A stretch of 64,000 nucleotides of DNA from positions 87,591 to 151,590 of the forward strand of contig NZ_FNZE01000013.1 of the NCBI RefSeq assembly GCF_900109175.1, read 5' to 3'. The notes under the pieces were generated by a model. That model made no database searches. It was not told the origin of the DNA and worked only from the letters and a program-made list of their open reading frames with translations. The position numbers were made by a program, and so were the translations under genes. This document shows, piece by piece, positions 18,077-26,358 of the stretch. This DNA is from Pseudomonas linyingensis. GTDB lineage: Bacteria > Pseudomonadota > Gammaproteobacteria > Pseudomonadales > Pseudomonadaceae. The stretch's first letter is position 1, and each line of letters begins with the position of its first letter.

Positions 18077-18724
18077 TTATATGCCCATATGCTTGAGGCG
18101 TGGGTTGGACTTCACTTGCTCATCCATGAGCACCCGCACCTCACGCGCAACGCGACTCATCTCGCGGTCAACCTTTTGCTCCAACTCCTCCGCAGGAACG
18201 CTCTCCGCTGCGAATCGAGCCAGCAGGCTTTCCCTCAGGTGCTTCGTCAGCTCCTTTTCCCTTAGCTGCAAGAAGACGACCTCCGCCTTGAGCCTGGGGA
18301 GGTCCTTGCGCTCCTTAGCCCGGACCTCTTTCATTCGTCTAGAGCTGCGAATGGCCTCTTCATAGCCCTGATCTATCAACTGTATCAGGTGCTCTGTTTC
18401 AGTATGCCCGCACTTCTCTGCCTGCCGGCTCAAGTGCTGCTTGGTCTGGGTCGGCAGCGTGAATGTATAAGGCTTGCGGCCATGGTGCGGCTGCCTGTAG
18501 ATCCGCTGTCGCCAGGCAGCCTGCATCCTCTGCAGAGTGCGTACGCCCTCGGCTGACTTCTCCAAGTAAAGCCCTTCTTTTAGCAGCGCTTCATAATCTC
18601 TTACGCCTAAAGTGGCTGCCTCCTTGCTGAGGCTCCCCCTCTGTCGCAAGTAGTCAGCAGCCCACTGTATCTGTTCGCTGTTGCCCTTATCGATCCAGCT
18701 CAGGCCTTCTGCTCGCTTGCGCAC
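18077..18724 (-). CDS. Hypothetical coiled-coil protein of the island left end
   Basis: 215 residues, strongly charged. The middle (about 85-120, PYTFTLPTQTKQHLSRQAEK then HLIQLIDQGYEEA) looks like a ribbon-helix-helix type strand plus two helices. The part from 120 to 215 is a predicted coiled coil rich in Arg, Glu and Lys. It could be a DNA-binding regulator or a partition-type protein. It is transcribed away from the next gene across an AT-rich, repeat-bearing gap. I do not recognise a named family. Confidence 0.6.
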   Translation of the reverse strand: MRKRAEGLSWIDKGNSEQIQWAADYLRQRGSLSKEAATLGVRDYEALLKEGLYLEKSAEGVRTLQRMQAAWRQRIYRQPHHGRKPYTFTLPTQTKQHLSRQAEKCGHTETEHLIQLIDQGYEEAIRSSRRMKEVRAKERKDLPRLKAEVVFLQLREKELTKHLRESLLARFAAESVPAEELEQKVDREMSRVAREVRVLMDEQVKSNPRLKHMGI

Positions 18725-18782
18725 ATTGTCCTCCTTGGCTGCTCGGTTTTTAGATGGGTGCAGAATCCTGTATTTTATCCGT

Positions 18783-18842
18783 TATGCGTTTCAAAACAAG
18801 TAACAACACAGTGCTGTCATGTGTTTTGCTATGCGTCTTGTT
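18783..18842. promoter_or_regulatory. Nested inverted repeats between divergent island genes
   Basis: In the AT-rich gap between the coiled-coil and winged-helix genes, AACACA (18805-18810) is mirrored by TGTGTT (18820-18825). Outside it AACAAG (18795-18800) is mirrored by CTTGTT (18837-18842). TATGCGT occurs twice (18783 and 18830) as a direct repeat. This is the layout of an operator or of a replication or excision site; which one cannot be told. Confidence 0.45.
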
Positions 18843-18911
18843 ACGTGCTTTAATAAAAACTAAAAACAGGGTGTTTTTCCGATTTTAATTTGCAGAAACC
18901 GGGGCCGCTCT

Positions 18912-19865
18912 ATGATTCTTTCAGTCCTTTCGGTCGAGCTATCTAAAAAGGAGAGCCGCCATTACAGCAAAATTCCCCTTTCGCCGAAGGCTAAGTACGT
19001 CCTTGCAAAATTCGCTCTGCGCTTTCAGGAGCAAGCCTGTCGGTGCGAACGCGGAGAGCTTGCTGCGCTATTTGGCATCTCGAAGGCGCGCCTATCAGAT
19101 GCGTTGCATGAGCTTGTAGAGCGTGGACTGCTGCTGCCGCATCCGCAGCGAGAAGGACGGGGACGCCCCCGTAACCACTACAGCCTGAGCCCAGGAACAT
19201 GGCAGTTGCTGCAGTCAGCTCAAAACTCCGACATGGAAGCGGGAGACTTTCACTGGGCAGCCATTGAGAGGCTGATGATCACCACAGCGCCTGCAACCCA
19301 TGTGAGGCAGGAGCAAGGCCAAGATGCGGAATCACTGCCACTCGAGGCCCGCTTGCTGCTTTGTGCATTGCTGTGCAATGCGGATCGTCATGGTGTGGTT
19401 CGAAAGTTGAGCAGTATCGATCTGTACAGACTCACCGGCCTCAGAAGCGATGCCCTGAAGAACCGCCTGCAGAGCCTTGTGAACCTCGAGCTCATCCGCG
19501 CCTGGATACCTGGTGTCACCAGTCGGGCTCTATTCGGTAAGGCCAAGAGCGTCTACTACCTGAATCTGCAGCACTCACTTTTTGAGTCATGTTATCCCTT
19601 GGCTGGGATCATGATTTTCGGCTGGGTGCAGCGATGGGAGCATGCTGAAGTGTTGCATGAATTTCTGCTTGACGGCTTGAAGCCGGATGCAGCCGAGAGA
19701 TCGCCTCGTGATGAGGATCTGGTTGCAAGAGCTGCCCAGTTGAAGGAGCACCACCGCATTATCCCCGCACTGCAAGCGCGGCTGGAGCTCTATGCATCTT
19801 GGCTTTTATCGAACTGCTGGGATGCTCTCAATTCGATAGATCAAGCCTGTCCGCCAGCACTTTAG
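18912..19865 (+). CDS. Winged-helix DNA-binding hypothetical protein
   Basis: 317 residues. Residues 35-100 contain a winged-helix motif: GELAALFGISKARLSDALHELVERGLLL followed by a basic wing (REGRGRPRNHYSL). A second similar helix-turn-helix may lie near 180-205 (IDLYRLTGLRSDALKNRLQSL). Two such modules suggest a replication-initiator or repressor-like role, but I do not recognise the family. No good ribosome site precedes the ATG at 18912. Its 3' end overlaps the following reading frame by 67 bases. Confidence 0.6.
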   Translation: MILSVLSVELSKKESRHYSKIPLSPKAKYVLAKFALRFQEQACRCERGELAALFGISKARLSDALHELVERGLLLPHPQREGRGRPRNHYSLSPGTWQLLQSAQNSDMEAGDFHWAAIERLMITTAPATHVRQEQGQDAESLPLEARLLLCALLCNADRHGVVRKLSSIDLYRLTGLRSDALKNRLQSLVNLELIRAWIPGVTSRALFGKAKSVYYLNLQHSLFESCYPLAGIMIFGWVQRWEHAEVLHEFLLDGLKPDAAERSPRDEDLVARAAQLKEHHRIIPALQARLELYASWLLSNCWDALNSIDQACPPAL

Positions 19866-20233
19866 TTCGCGTCATTTATGCTCATGCACGACGCCTTGCT
19901 CGTAGGACGCAGAGGTATCTGTTGCGTGCGGCAAAGCCAGAGAAGGATTCTGGTTCGGGCCCCAAAAATGGGCCAACCATTGCTTACGAACTGCACGAGT
20001 ACCTGATCCTGCCTCATGCCTCGCCGCAGAAGCAGTGGGAGGGAAGGCCTGCGAATCGATGGACGCGCGCTGTGCTGATTTTCTCCAAGGGCGCTTCTGC
20101 ATGGGATGGCTGTTACAACGAGATGACTGACAAGCTATACAGCTATGAAGCTGACATTCCATTGCTGGAACGCTACCTCTGTGGCTTGCTGGCCCTACCT
20201 ACTGGCAAGCTCGTCGCCAGTCCTGAATCGTAA
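19799..20233 (+). CDS. Hypothetical protein, possibly a frameshifted extension of the previous gene
   Basis: 144 residues if the TTG at 19799 is used; no ribosome site is seen and no ATG is available until late. The body (residues 40-144) looks protein-like: Arg-rich helix, then TIAYELHEYLILPHASPQ. The 67-base overlap in another frame suggests either translational coupling or that it was once fused to the 317-residue protein upstream and a frameshift separated them. Function unknown. Confidence 0.4.
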   Translation: MAFIELLGCSQFDRSSLSASTLVRVIYAHARRLARRTQRYLLRAAKPEKDSGSGPKNGPTIAYELHEYLILPHASPQKQWEGRPANRWTRAVLIFSKGASAWDGCYNEMTDKLYSYEADIPLLERYLCGLLALPTGKLVASPES

Positions 20234-20284
20234 TTTCCAACACCCTCTCCCCATGGTCTGGACGAAACAACGGAGGGTCCGATC

Positions 20285-20488
20285 ATGAAATTTCTTCGCC
20301 TGAACGACGTACAAGCCCTGACTGGCCTGGGCCGCTCGACCATTTACAAATACGTCAAGCTGGGGATCTTCCCCGATGCAGTGAAGCTGGGGGGCAGCAT
20401 CAGCGCGTGGGTTGAATCTGAGGTGCAGGCTTGGATGGCCGAGCGCATCAAGGAGCGCGACCAGCAGGCGATCTCAGCTACTGAGTAG
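20285..20488 (+). CDS. AlpA-family phage/island transcriptional regulator
   Basis: 67 residues: MKFLRLNDVQALTGLGRSTIYKYVKLGIFPDAVKLGG is the classic AlpA (MerR-like helix-turn-helix) sequence, followed by a short helix. AlpA-type proteins act as excisionases or as activators of integrase genes in P4-like satellites and islands. GGAGG lies upstream of the ATG and a strong terminator follows. No intact integrase is seen within the window for it to control. Confidence 0.9.
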   Translation: MKFLRLNDVQALTGLGRSTIYKYVKLGIFPDAVKLGGSISAWVESEVQAWMAERIKERDQQAISATE

Positions 20489-20510
20489 TAAGCTTTGGGT
20501 TACAGCAAAA

Positions 20511-20549
20511 AGCCCTGCAGTCGGTTCGCGCCGACTGCAGGGCTTTTTT
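20511..20549 (+). terminator. Strong rho-independent terminator after alpA-like gene
   Basis: GCCCTGCAGTCGG and CCGACTGCAGGGC form a perfect 13-pair stem with a six-base loop (TTCGCG), followed by six T. The A run before the stem also permits weaker termination from the other side. Confidence 0.93.
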
Positions 20550-20673
20550 GTCGGAGTGGCTAGGGTAGCGGGTTTGCCAAGCTGGCATGGGGCTGAGGAG
20601 GCCGACTTGCCAAGGAGTCATGGGGTGGAGGGGGCTCAGGAGTTCTCGGTTAATAGATTTATGATTTATATGT

Positions 20674-20790
20674 GATCATTTTCATTCTATCCAGGCATAT
20701 CAAGATCATTAGCCATGACGATCAATCTACTCATCAGAGGACTAGCCCCCACAGCCTATAGCTACACGATCAGTTAATCAGCATCGATCA
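20674..20790 (+). repeat. Five same-orientation GATCA words (iteron-like cluster)
   Basis: GATCA occurs at 20674, 20704, 20720, 20768 and 20786, all read on the plus strand, three of them as CGATCA. They lie in an AT-rich gap directly upstream of the HUH-type Gp2-like gene. Chance would give far fewer in 117 bases. The cluster may be a replication origin or a binding array. The rest of the 20550-20859 gap shows no gene. Confidence 0.45.
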
Positions 20791-20859
20791 GGTCGCCATC
20801 AGTCGTAAAAACATACCCATCAAGCACTGGTTATGAATCCATTCACAGGAGACATAACC

Positions 20860-21516
20860 ATGCGTCGTCACCCTCAGAACCACAACCTGCACATCCACCA
20901 CGATCACACCTACCAAGGCCTGCCCGTCATGCACGAGAAAGGCCCATTCATCTGTGAGCACCTACAACGGCTGTACGACACGATGCAACGAGCACTGGAT
21001 CAGCACCCCCGGACATTCGCCTTCCGGGTAGAGCTGAGGTTTCCCAGCAGCGGCATGCTGCCCAGCTACGCCTTCACCAACGAAGTGATCAGCCGGTTCG
21101 TCGAGTCCTTCAAGGCCAAGATCGAGCACAGCCGCGGCATGGCCAGACGCAACAACCGCTACGCCCATCCCTGTACCGTGCGTTACGTCTGGGTACGCGA
21201 GATCGCCAGCTCTGACAGACCGCACTACCACCTGGTGATCTTCCTGAACAGGGATGCTTACCACACGCTGGGTGACTTCCGATCCAATGGCAGGAACCTG
21301 TTCAACCGGCTGGAGGAAGCCTGGGCCAGTGCCTTGAGGCTGCCGAGGGAAGCGGTCACTGGGCTGGTGCACATCCCGAAGAATCCCAGTTACCACATCA
21401 CCCGTGATGACGCGCAGAGCCAGGCAGAGTTCTTCCACCGGGCCAGCTACCTCTGTAAGACTGCAACCAAGGCGTATGGAGATCGCCAGCACAGCTTTGG
21501 AGCTAGCAGGGGCTGA
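20860..21516 (+). CDS. Inovirus-type Gp2 / YagK-YfjJ family protein
   Basis: 218 residues from the ATG at 20860, chosen over one at 20833 because AGGAG stands eight bases before it. The segment RPHYHLVIFLN (about residue 115-125) contains the HUH-like His-X-His core. FRSNGRNLFNRLEEAWASAL and the C-terminal YLCKTATKAYGDRQHSFG are typical of this family. Relatives are rolling-circle-type replication proteins or their island derivatives. Together with the AlpA-like gene it marks a phage-satellite or integrative island replication module. Confidence 0.8.
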   Translation: MRRHPQNHNLHIHHDHTYQGLPVMHEKGPFICEHLQRLYDTMQRALDQHPRTFAFRVELRFPSSGMLPSYAFTNEVISRFVESFKAKIEHSRGMARRNNRYAHPCTVRYVWVREIASSDRPHYHLVIFLNRDAYHTLGDFRSNGRNLFNRLEEAWASALRLPREAVTGLVHIPKNPSYHITRDDAQSQAEFFHRASYLCKTATKAYGDRQHSFGASRG

Positions 21517-21546
21517 TGCCTCTGCTGGGAAAAGGAGGACGCATTC

Positions 21547-22131
21547 ATGTGGATCGAAACCGATATCGGCACCTTCGAGATCGTTGAGTACGCGCTTCAC
21601 CGGGCAGGCGTACTGCTGATCATCCGAGGCGAGACACGGGCTGCACTGGAGAAATTGCATGATCGTTACCTGCCTGAACTGGAGGACATCGACGACAGCA
21701 GTGACGAGGATCTGCCCTTCAACGGCCAGGCCTACGCCGAAGACGTAGCCAAGGCAATGGCAGCCATGACCAGAAGCCTCAGCACCTACCAGCCTAGTGT
21801 CATGCAGTCCGAAGAGGAACTGCTGCTGGATCTGGATGCTGGGCAGCGTGGCTCGCTACGCCTGGTGGGTAAACGCAGATCCATGGAATGGCAATACCGC
21901 CTGCAGTGGAGCCAGCAAGACAAAGCGAAATCCCCGGTGGACTGGCTGGCTACCGATCCACGGTATCGCTGGGTCTATTCATGGCAGGAGACCCTGGGGC
22001 TGTTGGAGGCCTGCGATGGGCTGCGCATGCGACCTGTGTTCGTTCATGTGGATTTCTGGCCGAGCCTGCAGCAGGCCTGGGGCAGGAGTCAGCCAAGTGA
22101 GCGGAGTCCGGTGTTGCTGGCTAGGTGCTGA
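21547..22131 (+). CDS. Hypothetical protein next to the Gp2-like gene
   Basis: 194 residues with the ribosome site AAGGAGG before the ATG at 21547, 30 bases after the Gp2-like stop, so probably the same transcript. No transmembrane segments; acidic stretch DIDDSSDEDLP near 50-60. I recognise no domain. Position suggests an island maintenance role only by association. Confidence 0.65.
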   Translation: MWIETDIGTFEIVEYALHRAGVLLIIRGETRAALEKLHDRYLPELEDIDDSSDEDLPFNGQAYAEDVAKAMAAMTRSLSTYQPSVMQSEEELLLDLDAGQRGSLRLVGKRRSMEWQYRLQWSQQDKAKSPVDWLATDPRYRWVYSWQETLGLLEACDGLRMRPVFVHVDFWPSLQQAWGRSQPSERSPVLLARC

Positions 22132-22214
22132 TAACAAGCTCATGGGCACTCGTTAGGGTGCCGTTCCTTGGCGAGTTCGGCTAAATTGGCGCTTTTCACA
22201 AGGAGAAGCGTCAC

Positions 22215-22517
22215 ATGGGTTACCTGATTCGGGGTACGCGGGGTGCAGTGGTCAAGGCTGAGGGACAGGAGCTGAAGATCTCAGCGGATCAGTTTCGTGA
22301 GGTGCAAACCGTCCAGATAGGCGAGCCGGCTTCCAAAGAGGACAGCGAGATATGGCTCAAGCGTTTTGAAGCTGAAACGAAGCTAGGCCCTCTGGTCTGG
22401 GATGTAACGTTTTCGCTCGACCTGTCCGGTGCTAATTTTGAGAGCTCTTGTCTGGCTTCTGCCCCTGCGGGCGTCGAGGTGCTCAAGGAGCCGGAGTTTG
22501 AGCTGGTAGAGTGCTAG
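22215..22517 (+). CDS. Small hypothetical protein
   Basis: 100 residues, soluble, with AAGGAG upstream of the ATG at 22215. It begins GYLIRGTRGAVVKAEGQELKI and appears to be a small beta-rich protein. No family recognised. It is followed directly by degraded type I restriction sequence. Confidence 0.6.
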   Translation: MGYLIRGTRGAVVKAEGQELKISADQFREVQTVQIGEPASKEDSEIWLKRFEAETKLGPLVWDVTFSLDLSGANFESSCLASAPAGVEVLKEPEFELVEC

Positions 22518-22679
22518 AGCGACGACGAGTAAGCATCTACCTCAAGCAAGAAGTCTGGACCGTATCACTGCTTTGGTACGGCCCATTCCTGCCTTCATGC
22601 GACGCAACCCGTCGCTCCTGTCTGTTAGACTGCCAGCCGCAGGTATGCAGCATTTCTAGCCCCAGTGGCGCTCAATTCC

Positions 22680-22910
22680 AGAGATCGATTGATGGACGTC
22701 CAGCATTTGAAAGGGAACTCTGGGAGGCAGTCGATCAGCTGCGTGCCAACTCCAAGCTCACCGCGTCCGAGTACGCCATGCCGGTGCGGGGCCTGATCTT
22801 CCTGCGGCATGCCTACAATCGCTTCAGCCCATCTGCCGTCAGGGGGCTACGAAGCGGAAGAGATCAGCCTCAAAGCGAACGTGGTCTTCGCGCACATCTA
22901 CATGGTGGGA
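22680..22910 (+). pseudogene. Remnant of a type I restriction-modification locus (hsdM N-terminus)
   Basis: In-frame translation from about 22682 reads RPAFERELWEAVDQLRANSK then LTASEYAMPVRGLIFLRHAYNRF, the N-terminal domain of HsdM methyltransferases. The match ends near 22840. A frame change then gives EAEEISLKANVVFAHIYMVG, which looks like an HsdR C-terminal tail. The catalytic M domain, HsdS and most of HsdR are absent. I read this as a deletion scar joining the two ends of an old type I locus. The HsdM part is fairly clear; the HsdR part is tentative. Confidence 0.6.
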
Positions 22911-23049
22911 TGTGGGTGAGGGAGGGCGGGTTTATCACTGAGGGGTTGCCCATGAGTGTCGTGCAGAACTCAGAGAAATCAGCACACTATTTTGAGACAA
23001 GATTCATGTGGGGCTGGAAGGGCTAACAGTGTATCAAAAGGACTTGTTG

Positions 23050-26000
23050 ATGCAGAAAGCACCGAATGCAACAAACCCACTGAAAGCCTGGCTCAGCGAG
23101 CTGCTGCTGAATCGCGAGCTGTTCAAAGGGCCAACTGGAAAACCTCTCTACAGCTATCAGGTTTCAGAAGAGGAGTATCAGTCTCTCCTGACGCTGCTGA
23201 AGCAACAGCTCAGAAAGCTGGATAACCCCGTGCATGCAACCCATTTGGGAGCATGCTTCTGTCTTTTCGTCAGTGAGCAATATCGCCGCAACTACAACAG
23301 CTCCTGGTCCTGGTCAGGCGCTGAGGCAGGGCTGGGGATTACGCTCACTCCACAACAGCATGCCGCTCTGACCAGCGATGGGCTGAGGTACTGGTGTAGG
23401 CCAATACGCTTCCGGGAAAACGGCCGTGACTGGCTGGGCTCGCTGTTCACCGAGGGTGGGCTGCCATGGCCGCTGGTGCAGAGCGAGTCCCATGGTTTCG
23501 GGCGGGCCGTACGTCGGGGTATCAAGCATTTCTATCGAACCGAGGGCAACCGAAGAACCACGGCCGACTTGATGGCAGACTTCGAGGATGGTCTTCCGGC
23601 CGTCTTCCGTAATCTGGAGACGCGCCGACTTCTTGCTGGCATCGTCGATCAGCTCATGTATCTGGTCGAGCAGTACCCGCTCAGGGAACAGCAGGATCCG
23701 GCCAGCTATCTCGACCAGCAGGCTCCTGGCTGGATGGATGCTTTTCCTATCCCGCTGGATGAAAGCAATGCCCGCACGTTGCTCAATGACTGGCTGCGAG
23801 ATGCCGATGAGAAGCGTCAGGAGCGCAAGGAGGCCCTTGCGAAGGCCAAGGCTTTCACCTGTGAGCACGTTCTGCATGGCACATTGCCCCAATGGTCCAT
23901 CAGCACGGACTTGATCCTGCCCTCTGAGGAAACCTTTGCCATAGACCCGGCAGCCTTGGGTAGTACCCGTCTGGATCTGGCTTTCTACGAAGGCGAGCGC
24001 CTGTTGGCCCGTGGTGCTGCCGTCTATGGCCAGCTCACCCCGCAGGGCGTCAGGGTTCGCTTATCCAACCCGCAGGTTACGGTGGAGCGGCGCATGTTGG
24101 ACGAGCCGCTGAGTCTGCGCCTGCTGGACAATGGCCGCACGGTACATTGTCAGTTTTTCGAGGGCAGTGCGCTCGATTACCGAGATGCTCCTCTGGTTTT
24201 CGAGAACCGCTCGGATCGCTGGCAATTGGTCGCCAGTGCCAGCTGCTCTGTGGCGGCCGCGCTGCTCAGGCTCCGCATTCCCCCGGGCTTTCTTGTCACC
24301 TGTGAGGGTGCGGCTCCGGAGACTCTGGCACTGGATGCGGAAGGCGGGCACTGGCTGGAGAGCGATGCGGATCTTTGCCTTGCCAAAGGGGCCAACTGCT
24401 ACCAGATCGAGCTGAATCAGGCGGGCAGCAACGAGCGCAAGCCCAGCCTGACGGGCGTTTTTGCGCTTTACGAAAGTGCTCCCTCGATTGTCTTCCTGGG
24501 CTGGCCAGTCCTTGAGTTGCCCGAGGATTACAGCTACTCCAGAGAAGATCTGCAGGAGTTCGTGGATGGCGAGTTGCTGGATCGCCAGCGCAACAGTCGC
24601 TATGGCCTCGTCCGTTACAGCTTGCGCCACCGTTCCGGAAAAATATTGCTGCAACGGCGTTTCGGTGTCCTGCCCAGAGAGTTCAGCCTGTCCCTGTTCC
24701 CCGGACTGGGATCGCAGCCCGCACGCCTCCGGCTCAAGGGGGAAGGCCAGCTTGATCTGCATGTTGTCAGTGATGTACTGGGAGCGGAGCAAGCTGAGCA
24801 TACGCTGAACTTGCACCATCAGGGTGACAGTCCTCCCGCGACCTTCATTCTGGAGGCCGGCCATGGACTGCCTCCCATTCAGTTGCGACTTCCATATCCC
24901 TATCAGGGGGCTCGTCTGCTGGATCAGCGCGGCAATCCATCGCGCAGCCGCGAGCTGACACTAGCTGAACTGATCGGACACCGCATCGTGCTGACTTCCG
25001 GCCTGCCGCAGGGGCAGATGTTTCACATGGAGTTGGAACTGATCTGTACGGAGCAACCGCATCCCAGGCATTCCTTCTGTATCCGTGTCGGGGCGGTGCC
25101 TGTCATGCTCAACCTGTTCAGCTACTTGGGCGACATGCAGAACATGCTGGGTGCGGTGGATGAGCAGGATGCCTATATCAAGCTTTCCCTGGAAACCGAG
25201 CAGCCGCTGTTGAAACTTGATATCCGCCGCTATGGCGGACTGCTGCAGTGGGATGGGCGGCATGCCTTTCATGTCTGCAACACCGCCCGCTCCGCCATAC
25301 GTGATGGGGTTCAGGTTGAGGCTATGCTGCTGTCTGATCCCAAGCGCACACCGCTGCAACTGGCTGAGAGAACCAGTGAGACGGTGGGTACCGGCCACTT
25401 CGAAATTCCGCAGAAAATGCAGGCTCAGGGGCCGTGGCTGATTTATCCGGGCGAGCAGTCGAGTGTTCGCTTCCGTCCTGGGCTGTACATAACGACAGAA
25501 AACAGCCGTGATACCGGGGCTGAAGTGTGCTCGCTGCATCACGCTGCCGAACTTTTCCATCCGCTGCACAACCCGCATGTCATTGACCAGCAGATTGCTG
25601 CCATGGCAACCGACTTCAACCACAGTGGCTGGCAGTATCTGGCTGATCTGAAGCAGCACTATCGCCACCTGCCACTATCATCCTTCGAAGCTTGGAAAGC
25701 CCTGTCGCGCAATCGAGAGGCGCTCAGCTTCGCGGTATTCCGGCTGGAGATGGATGAGGCGCTCTGTGCGCGCATCCGTGATGAGTTGGCTGTCGTCTGG
25801 GAAGCTGTGCCACTGCCGTTATGGGTACAGGCTCACCGACTGTTCCACGACAGTCTGCAGCTGACGGGGCTGCCTGAGGTGCTGGTCGATGGCCTGGTTG
25901 CCAATCGGGCTAGCGTACTGCGCTGTATCGTTTCCGGTTTCGACTATCTGGGGGACTATCTGACTACTGGCAGCCGCAGTTCGTTGACCAGGCTGCCACC

Positions 26001-26349
26001 GGAAATTGTTCTGCCCACTTGGTACCAGGATCTGCGACGTCTGCATGAGTCCAACCGGAACTGGCCTACCCTGCTTGGCGACGAGCTTTCCCGCTGGGTC
26101 GACAGGCAGCAACTGCCGCCGTTGGTGAAAGCCCTTTCGCTGGTGGAGTTCACCGACGCGGTGACCTACCTGCCGATCTTCATGGCCTTCGTCACTGCCG
26201 GTAAAGCCAGAGTGACCGATCTGCCGGCGACACCGGCCTATCTGAAATTTGCCATCCGCCTGGTTTCCGATTTTGACCGTCAGGGCTGGTTCATTCCGGC
26301 ACATGCCCTGATGGTGTCGTATCTGCTCGCCTCGCAGGATGAAGCATAA
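23050..26349 (+). CDS. druH: DruH-like protein of a Druantia type III system
   Basis: About 1,099 residues from the ATG at 23050, preceded by AAAGGAC; an ATG at 23008 would add 14 residues. No enzyme motif is visible. The protein is a long soluble, mainly beta-and-alpha mix with no membrane helices. Identification rests on size and on its place nine bases before a 2,092-residue DruE-type helicase, which is the two-gene layout of Druantia type III (DruH-DruE). Its role in that anti-phage system is not established. An unrelated large partner of a DUF1998 helicase is the alternative. Confidence 0.7.
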   Translation: MQKAPNATNPLKAWLSELLLNRELFKGPTGKPLYSYQVSEEEYQSLLTLLKQQLRKLDNPVHATHLGACFCLFVSEQYRRNYNSSWSWSGAEAGLGITLTPQQHAALTSDGLRYWCRPIRFRENGRDWLGSLFTEGGLPWPLVQSESHGFGRAVRRGIKHFYRTEGNRRTTADLMADFEDGLPAVFRNLETRRLLAGIVDQLMYLVEQYPLREQQDPASYLDQQAPGWMDAFPIPLDESNARTLLNDWLRDADEKRQERKEALAKAKAFTCEHVLHGTLPQWSISTDLILPSEETFAIDPAALGSTRLDLAFYEGERLLARGAAVYGQLTPQGVRVRLSNPQVTVERRMLDEPLSLRLLDNGRTVHCQFFEGSALDYRDAPLVFENRSDRWQLVASASCSVAAALLRLRIPPGFLVTCEGAAPETLALDAEGGHWLESDADLCLAKGANCYQIELNQAGSNERKPSLTGVFALYESAPSIVFLGWPVLELPEDYSYSREDLQEFVDGELLDRQRNSRYGLVRYSLRHRSGKILLQRRFGVLPREFSLSLFPGLGSQPARLRLKGEGQLDLHVVSDVLGAEQAEHTLNLHHQGDSPPATFILEAGHGLPPIQLRLPYPYQGARLLDQRGNPSRSRELTLAELIGHRIVLTSGLPQGQMFHMELELICTEQPHPRHSFCIRVGAVPVMLNLFSYLGDMQNMLGAVDEQDAYIKLSLETEQPLLKLDIRRYGGLLQWDGRHAFHVCNTARSAIRDGVQVEAMLLSDPKRTPLQLAERTSETVGTGHFEIPQKMQAQGPWLIYPGEQSSVRFRPGLYITTENSRDTGAEVCSLHHAAELFHPLHNPHVIDQQIAAMATDFNHSGWQYLADLKQHYRHLPLSSFEAWKALSRNREALSFAVFRLEMDEALCARIRDELAVVWEAVPLPLWVQAHRLFHDSLQLTGLPEVLVDGLVANRASVLRCIVSGFDYLGDYLTTGSRSSLTRLPPEIVLPTWYQDLRRLHESNRNWPTLLGDELSRWVDRQQLPPLVKALSLVEFTDAVTYLPIFMAFVTAGKARVTDLPATPAYLKFAIRLVSDFDRQGWFIPAHALMVSYLLASQDEA

Positions 26350-26358
26350 GGAGTTGTA

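Noticed and set aside
22511..23026. Intact 171-residue gene
   Set aside because: Only the middle resembles a protein (HsdM N-terminus); both ends are unrelated, so it is a remnant.
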